Positions 58,206-64,000 of a stretch of 64,000 nt of DNA are shown piece by piece; position 1 is the stretch's first letter, and every line of letters begins with the position of its first letter. Origin of the DNA: Isoetes taiwanensis. Its lineage: Eukaryota; Streptophyta; Lycopodiopsida; Isoetales; Isoetaceae. The notes below the pieces were generated by a model. That model did no database searches. It saw only the letters and a list, made by a program, of their open reading frames with translations, and was not told where the DNA came from. Position numbers and translations under genes: made by a program. The stretch is from positions 12,278,407 through 12,342,406 of the forward strand of contig JAJEKV010000035.1 in assembly GCA_021234155.1 (NCBI GenBank), written 5' to 3'.

Positions 58206-61000
58206 TGTAACGGTCCTGGCCACTTGATGGGTTAATATACATATTTATGTACGTATATACATATTCATGGCATGTATGCAGCATGAGACCAGGGTTTTGT
58301 CTCTTACCGGAGAAAGGATTGTTGCAGAGCATGAAGGCAGGGAGCAATTTCAGGCAGTTTTGTAGCCCAAAATTTGAAGCATCATATCTCAGCGACCCAA
58401 GACTCTTTTCAGGTGATTTTTATTTTACTAGAAAGATCTTCAAGTAAGCTTTCCGGAATGGGTCTGATCAAGCTAAAATGCATCCGTATGCAAATGTTAT
58501 GACAGAAATTGTGATGTTGGATCAGAATTGACTACACTATGTATGTAAAGGAGAATATGAGCATCTGGGTAGATAATCAGTAAGTTGAGCATGAAGCTCA
58601 AGAATTGTGCCATCTGTGCTGTTTTGACTCCTAAAGGTGGAGCTATGATTCAAGATAATATGGCAAGGATTACATGCAGTTGCGGCAAGTTGCGGTCATC
58701 ATGTTACATTGATTCTTAAGTGAAAGTGTTGAGTTTTGGGATTTTCCATTAGTTATGGAAAGTAGGTTTATAATGAAATGTATTAAAACCATAGCTCATG
58801 ATTGAATTATAGCTATTGAGATGGAACTTTTGAAGGTAAGGCATGATATGGGATTGAGTAGTTGGCCAAGAGAGTCATATGAATATTATGGGGACTTTTG
58901 AGCATGGTTGTGGCATGGAGCAGCGTTGACGTAACCGATGAAGTACATAGGTGTTGGATTCACATCAATATGACAACCGTGCTTGTGACTTCCTCGACAT
59001 GTTTATATTGTGATCATAGTGCTCTTGATATGTTGGTAAGGTCATAGACCTGCTGCCAAAAGGACAGGGTTCATCATCGATGGTTGGATTGCTATCAAGG
59101 TCTTCATCATTGAGTTGCTACCTCGACATGGTTTAGGATGTATGAGTAACTTTGACAAGGGAATTACATGAAGGTAAACATGGAGCATTGAATAAGCTAC
59201 TTCAACATATATGGGCAACCTCAGCAAGGGGCAGAGTATGATCTAGGTACATGTGTTTAGTAAATATCCTAATGAACATCACATCACATGTCATGGCCCT
59301 TGCATTGTTCTATTGTTGTCTTGATCTTTTGATTATGTACTTGGATCCTCCGGGGTCGGGCTTCTAGGTTCGATGGCCTAGGTTGCTCCAGCATGCTCAT
59401 GTTCGTCTATGATTCTCTGTGGTATTCTTGTGCTCTGTGTCACCGGGCATGTCTTCCTCACAGGCGTAGCTTCCTGGTGAGGTTGTGCGTCAACTCTTGT
59501 GATTCCATGGTAAGAGGTCCTCCAATGCCAGACGTGGGCTGGGAAGGATATGGCATATAAGGTTCACCCCACCAACTCTGCTAACGGGGCTTGGAATGTG
59601 AGCTGGCTGGGCATTTCTCTGCTAACAGGGCCTCTATGTAGGCTGGCTGAGCTTCCCATTGTCCCGGAGCTAATTTATGATGTTTTAGTACTTTGACTAT
59701 GTTTCTCTGCTTTTGATGCTCATTTTTGGCATTTCATTGGATTATGTTGTCATTTTCTAGCACTATACTCACATAGAATATTCTGTTTGCTTGTGGTTAT
59801 GTCTTTGTATCAAAGATTCCAGAGTATTTCCATGCATGCAGTGGCAGCCAGGGATCCCCACTTAGTCACGAGGACTAACCCCAGTGAGTGCATGTGCAGT
59901 GAACAAGCAAGGCAGTGATTGTACGAATGGCAGCAATATAGCTGAGGATCGTGGTTGTTGTGATCTGGAGTTAAAAAGCTTTTGTTTAGCTTGCTTAGCA
60001 GTGTTTATGCATATAAATTGAGAGTATTGTGGATAGTACATCCTTTGAATTTGTATTCTTGATGGATAGTGGGAATATAGTGTATCTCAATGAGGATGGA
60101 TTTCTAGTAATGGTTTAAGTTTCAATTGTGCAAAAGGAAGATTCAATTCTTCACCACCATTAACAATGTAGAATGTGCAAGTTTTGACAAGATCCCGAGT
60201 TGTCTGGAGGGTCAACTTAGTAACGGACCCATGGGAGACTGCTCGAGTAGATCTTGGTGTTGCGTTCCGAGACATCGGTATAAATGGGTAGAAGTGACTA
60301 CTCATAAACGTCTAGACGGTTTTGCGCAGTTGGTTAAGGGCATGTCGGTTAGAAATGTCACAGTTAGTATCAGAGCAATGTCGGATCCTTAGGTTTTGAC
60401 ATTATGATCTGTGGATTGCATAAAGGTCTAGAAATGCTATTCTCAGGAGGAGGAGTAGTATTTAGAGGCTTCATGGTTACCATAGAAATATGTCAAGGGA
60501 GAAGTCTCCATATAAGCAACGAGAGCAACTCTTGATGATGTTGAGGTATGGATTAGTGAATAAGTTGGCATTGCATATTGATTCTATAAGTTGTTGGAGG
60601 ATTGCTTCACCAAATCAATGATCGACCCATGAGGACATGTAAATTTTAGAAGGGGAGACTATAACAGTTCTGGCCACCTGATGGATTAATATACATATTT
60701 ATCTATGTATATATATATATATATTCATGGCATGTATGCAGCATGAGACCAGGGTTTTGTCTCTTCGGAGAAAGGATTATTGCAGAGCATGAAGGCAAGG
60801 AGCAATTTTAGGCAGTTTTGGAGCCCGAAATTTGAAGCATACTCGGCGACCCAAGATTCTTTTTAGGTGATTTTTATTTTACTGGAACGATCTTCAAGTA
60901 AGCTTTCCGGAATAGGTCTGAACAAGCTGAAATACATCCGTATGCGAAAGTTATAACAGAAATTGTGATGTTGGGTCAGAATTGACTGCACTATGTATGT
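58206..61000 (+). mobile_element. LTR element with about 300-bp interior (TRIM/deletion derivative)
   Basis: The putative 5' LTR is 58206-60362, starting TGTAACGGTCC and ending AAATGTCACA. It is followed by a primer-site-like TAGTATCAGAGCA (60365). The interior is only about 297 bp and ends in a polypurine tract, AGAAGGGGAGAC (60648-60659). The 3' LTR starts at 60660 and matches the first 341 bp of the 5' LTR, then is cut at 61000. No coding sequence. The termini resemble the gypsy-type LTRs at 12.4 and 28.6 kb. Confidence 0.7.
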
Positions 61001-63201
61001 TCTTCTGCAGCTTGATTCTTGGAGCTAGAAGGCGATCTTTTGAGGTGCAAGCAATTGTAAGAGGTCCAAAGTTCTATACATGAAGAAATTCTTAGGTGGG
61101 GTTTTGCTTTTGATCAATTGAGGTGCTATGAGCTGCCATGATTGATCTGTATATGATTTTTGCATGTGCATATGATAAATTATGAAATTATGGCATATTC
61201 AACAAAACTTGGACTTATTCAAAGCTAATAGATAGCACTTCAAGGATGCCATTATAAGAATATATATATTGTTTAATTCTTCTTGATTGTTATAATTTTT
61301 ATATGTTCTAATTATATAAGTTTATCCATTGTAATAGTTATTAAAATATAAAATTCTTTTTCAAACTAATTTTATCTATTTAGAATTAGACATTTCGGAT
61401 ATAAGATTTCAATTTTCAGTGATTTTATAAATTTAAAATTTGGCAATCATGATAATTTTTAAATGATATTCGATGGTTTGATAAGTGATAACTTAAAAAT
61501 ATTATGAGAATTTTCACAATTTACAACTTTTTATATCTTTTAAAGCACTTTAATAAAAGTTTTAGGTTGAAATTAATTAAGATAAAGTTAATAATTTAAT
61601 AATAACTATTGAATAAATCAATAATAAACTATTCAATTTTTTTTTAAACTATTCAAAACCCTTTGTAGGCAAAGTAGTGGGCACCTTTGTCTCCAATATT
61701 GTTGCCCCACAGGTCGCGACATTGCCCAACTGCACAAATGAAAGTTTGACTATGTTCTGAGACACCATCCTTTACTCAACACAGCAGGAGATGATTCGTT
61801 TCTCCATTTTTTATCCTTAATTCGGGTCCAGGCAGCAGCAGTACAAAAGACGTCGTATCTTGTAGCTTAGATCCATTTGGTCACTGTCAGGCATTGATTT
61901 AGATGTCCCAAAAACACGTGGAAGTAAATCACAAAGAAGGATTGTGGTTCAGAAAAAATCGATGGGCGGCGAACTATATATGTTTAGATTATTGTCAATG
62001 GTAATGAATTATTTATGTTATATGTTTTAGAGATAGAGAGTATATCGGATTACCATATGATTGCGGGAAATGATGATGAACATAAAAACATCCAATCTCC
62101 GATAGGATTTTTTTTTATTTTATTTTTATCAGTTGTTTTAAATGTGATCTAATCTTTTAGCAATTTTATTTTAGATTCAACATTTTGTCTTGATCAAAGT
62201 CAATGGATTCGAAATGAAGGTAAGCATTTTACATAATTAATAACAATAAAGGCTTTTATTTTTTATATGTTTAATTTGATTTTAGCAGGCATTCATTGAT
62301 TATACGACAAGTCATTCAAGCATATCAAAGAATGTGGCTGAAGATTGTGGGCGAGTAATATATTTTGTCATGCTTATACATTTTCTTACTTCTTGACCTA
62401 TTTTCAACTATCTTTTTAAGAGAGGACCATTCTTGCTAATCCGTTTTGCAAGTCTATGTTGAAGGTTATAGGCAGTCTGACTGCGCTTTGCTTGGTGGCG
62501 AGGTAGAGTTTTTGAATATAGTATGCACATCTGAGATAAATCCACAATACTCTGAAATTTTGTTCAAGTTGGCTTTGTCTTTCGTGCAACCTCCACATCC
62601 AATAGACATTCATTGCAGATTGAATGTAGGCATAAGTCGTATTTAATTAAAGTGGGACTCATTCCATTCCCACTTTTTTTTGGAACCCTGTTATTTTACA
62701 CAAAAAGGAGCACCCCGACCCGAAAACTGTCCTTAATTCGAATTTTTGTCTGTTAGTGTGCATCCAAGCTTTCTTGGTAGCGAGTCGAGAACAAGAACAA
62801 TGCAATTCAAACATAGGAACTTCATTACAGATTGAAACCAAAGTTCTAGTTGAAAAAGATTCTTAGTCGAACATTTTGGCTCTATTTTCTTAGGTGGGTA
62901 GACAAGAGATCACAAATTCCAACAAAAATGAAGCAAATTGTTTACTTAATCACCAAAAAATACTAGTTGTGAGATACCTTATACAGTGGGTGAAGAGACC
63001 ATAGTGGTCATATGGGCACAATGATTACACCCTCTTCACACATGAACCACCTAGTGCAAAGGGCACGTGGAGCTCTCTCCAAGTCACGGAGCAACTTACA
63101 GACGATAGAAATTTGTATGAGGAGTTCCTTCATGGGTCACGTGCTTGTATGTCCAACTGATGTCACCACCCTCTTCTCAGCACCTTTCTTCAATGAACTG
63201 G
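61001..63201. other. AT-rich spacer
   Basis: No supported gene. Short frames near 62.4-62.8 kb lack family signals. Confidence 0.5.
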
Positions 63202-63290
63202 TTTTTTTTTTTTTTTTGGAGAAAAGGAAGATTTCTATTGATCATGAAAATTTACATAAAATGAAAAAAGGAGGAACCCCTTGGGTTCAA
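63202..63290 (-). repeat. LINE-like poly(A) 3' tail
   Basis: A run of T at 63202-63217 is followed by GGAGAAAAGGAAGATTTC and ATTGATCATGAAAATTTACA. It parallels 11109-11180. On the minus strand it is the A-tailed end of a retroelement. Confidence 0.5.
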
Positions 63291-63410
63291 TAGCTTGTGA
63301 ATTCCAACTGTTTATACTCTTATGGAATTCATTTTACTACAAAAATTACAGTTTGCTGCTGATAGCCAGGGGACCAAAAAGGAAGCCGATTGAAGAGCAG
63401 GTCGTTGCAG

Positions 63411-63833
63411 TTAAAGTTGTTGCAGGATGAAGTCTGAGTCTGATTCAGTGTCGTCTTCTTCGATGATCACCAAGTCTGTAGCCACCGGATCCAATTGCCA
63501 GCCAATCTCGTTCCATTCTGGTGCAAAGGCAAAGTACCACAGAGGGGGTGTATCTGAAAAGAGGATGAGAGCTTCTCCATGGGCATCTTGTAGATCTTTG
63601 TGGTGATAGAAAATATCTCGAAAGTGGAGGAACTGCTCATCTGTAAGGAGTCTTTCATAGCAGAAGAGGAATCTGTCTAAAATGTGTGCCTGGAATCTAT
63701 TGAGTAGAAAGGGGTTGAGCTTATTCAGATCCTCATCAATGGAGTGGGGGATGGGCCATTGATGCTCATTGTTGAAGATCTCCGTGGCAGCTGCAAAGTT
63801 AGACAAAACAGGAAAAGGGGGCTTACAGTTCAT
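63411..63833 (-). CDS. Unidentified 140-aa protein, acidic C-terminus
   Basis: An open minus-strand frame with an ATG start. The composition is protein-like: aromatic and charged residues are evenly spread, and the acidic tail is I-I-E-E-D-D-T-E-S-D-S-D. No signal peptide, membrane segment or known motif. It lies about 120 bp upstream, in its own orientation, of an A-tailed LINE-like 3' end. It may be the terminal piece of a retroelement protein, a retrocopied host gene, or the last exon of a gene extending beyond the window. Confidence 0.35.
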   Translation of the reverse strand: MNCKPPFPVLSNFAAATEIFNNEHQWPIPHSIDEDLNKLNPFLLNRFQAHILDRFLFCYERLLTDEQFLHFRDIFYHHKDLQDAHGEALILFSDTPPLWYFAFAPEWNEIGWQLDPVATDLVIIEEDDTESDSDFILQQL

Positions 63834-64000
63834 CCTCGTGGTGAGTGAAATCAGTAGTTCTGTATATCAGAAAGTGATCATCAGCAATAATCATGTCTTT
63901 GCAAATAAAAATGTAATTTAATCCTACATAATTCCCAATAGTTAGCCAATCCTTATCCGCTTTATCTTGCTTGCTATTTTTATGAGCTGTTGCAATTCGG

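Overview
The window is nuclear DNA of a land plant with a large, repeat-rich genome. A fern or other seed-free vascular plant is my best guess. The grounds are spliceosomal introns, two big PLS-class PPR genes (one of the DYW RNA-editing type), a QRT3-type polygalacturonase, a decayed GRAS gene, and many Ty1/copia, Ty3/gypsy and LINE remnants using plant initiator-Met-tRNA primer sites. Species cannot be fixed from the sequence alone.

Layout. 0.2-0.7 kb: a minus-strand TRIM-like fragment whose terminal repeats carry a tRNA-Ala-like sequence. 0.7-3.5 kb: a decayed copia element. 4.15-5.53 kb: a minus-strand LINE 3' end split by a 573-bp hAT-like MITE with a clear 8-bp target duplication. 6.6-7.2 kb: a long-inverted-repeat element. 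8.3-9.9 kb: an intact three-exon QRT3-like gene (minus strand). 12.4-15.8 kb: a gypsy 5' LTR with decayed gag-pol. 15.8-18.3 kb: simple repeats and LINE/SINE tails.

The centre, 18,337-42,960, is one nested structure that can be unpicked base by base. A 4.6-kb copia element (LTRs of about 212 bp, target duplication GAAAT/GGAAT) has two insertions. Its 5' LTR holds a 1,237-bp Helitron-like insertion with a gene-fragment-like ORF. Its RNase H region holds a class II transposon at 23,746-42,483, flanked by CAGTGATA duplications and ending in CAAGGGGG inverted repeats. That transposon is about 7.1 kb by itself. It carries an IRG-like GTPase ORF followed 14 nt later by a zinc-finger, transposase-like gene. 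The transposase gene is split by an 11.6-kb LTR element (28,599-40,214; AGATT duplication) with 1.7-kb LTRs, no recognisable pol, and three near-identical hairpins in its leader. This GTPase-carrying transposon is the most promising candidate for an undescribed system.

43-46.5 kb holds short repeats and nothing clearly genic. 46.6-52.9 kb is a convergent pair of PPR genes: a 1,069-aa DYW protein (+) and a 722-aa PLS protein (-). 55.35-56.69 kb is a GRAS pseudogene (-). 58.2-61.0 kb is an LTR element with only about 300 bp between primer site and polypurine tract. The last 1 kb has an unidentified 140-aa ORF beside a LINE-like poly(A) tail. Apparently functional host genes are therefore few: the QRT3-like gene, the two PPR genes, and possibly the 140-aa ORF.
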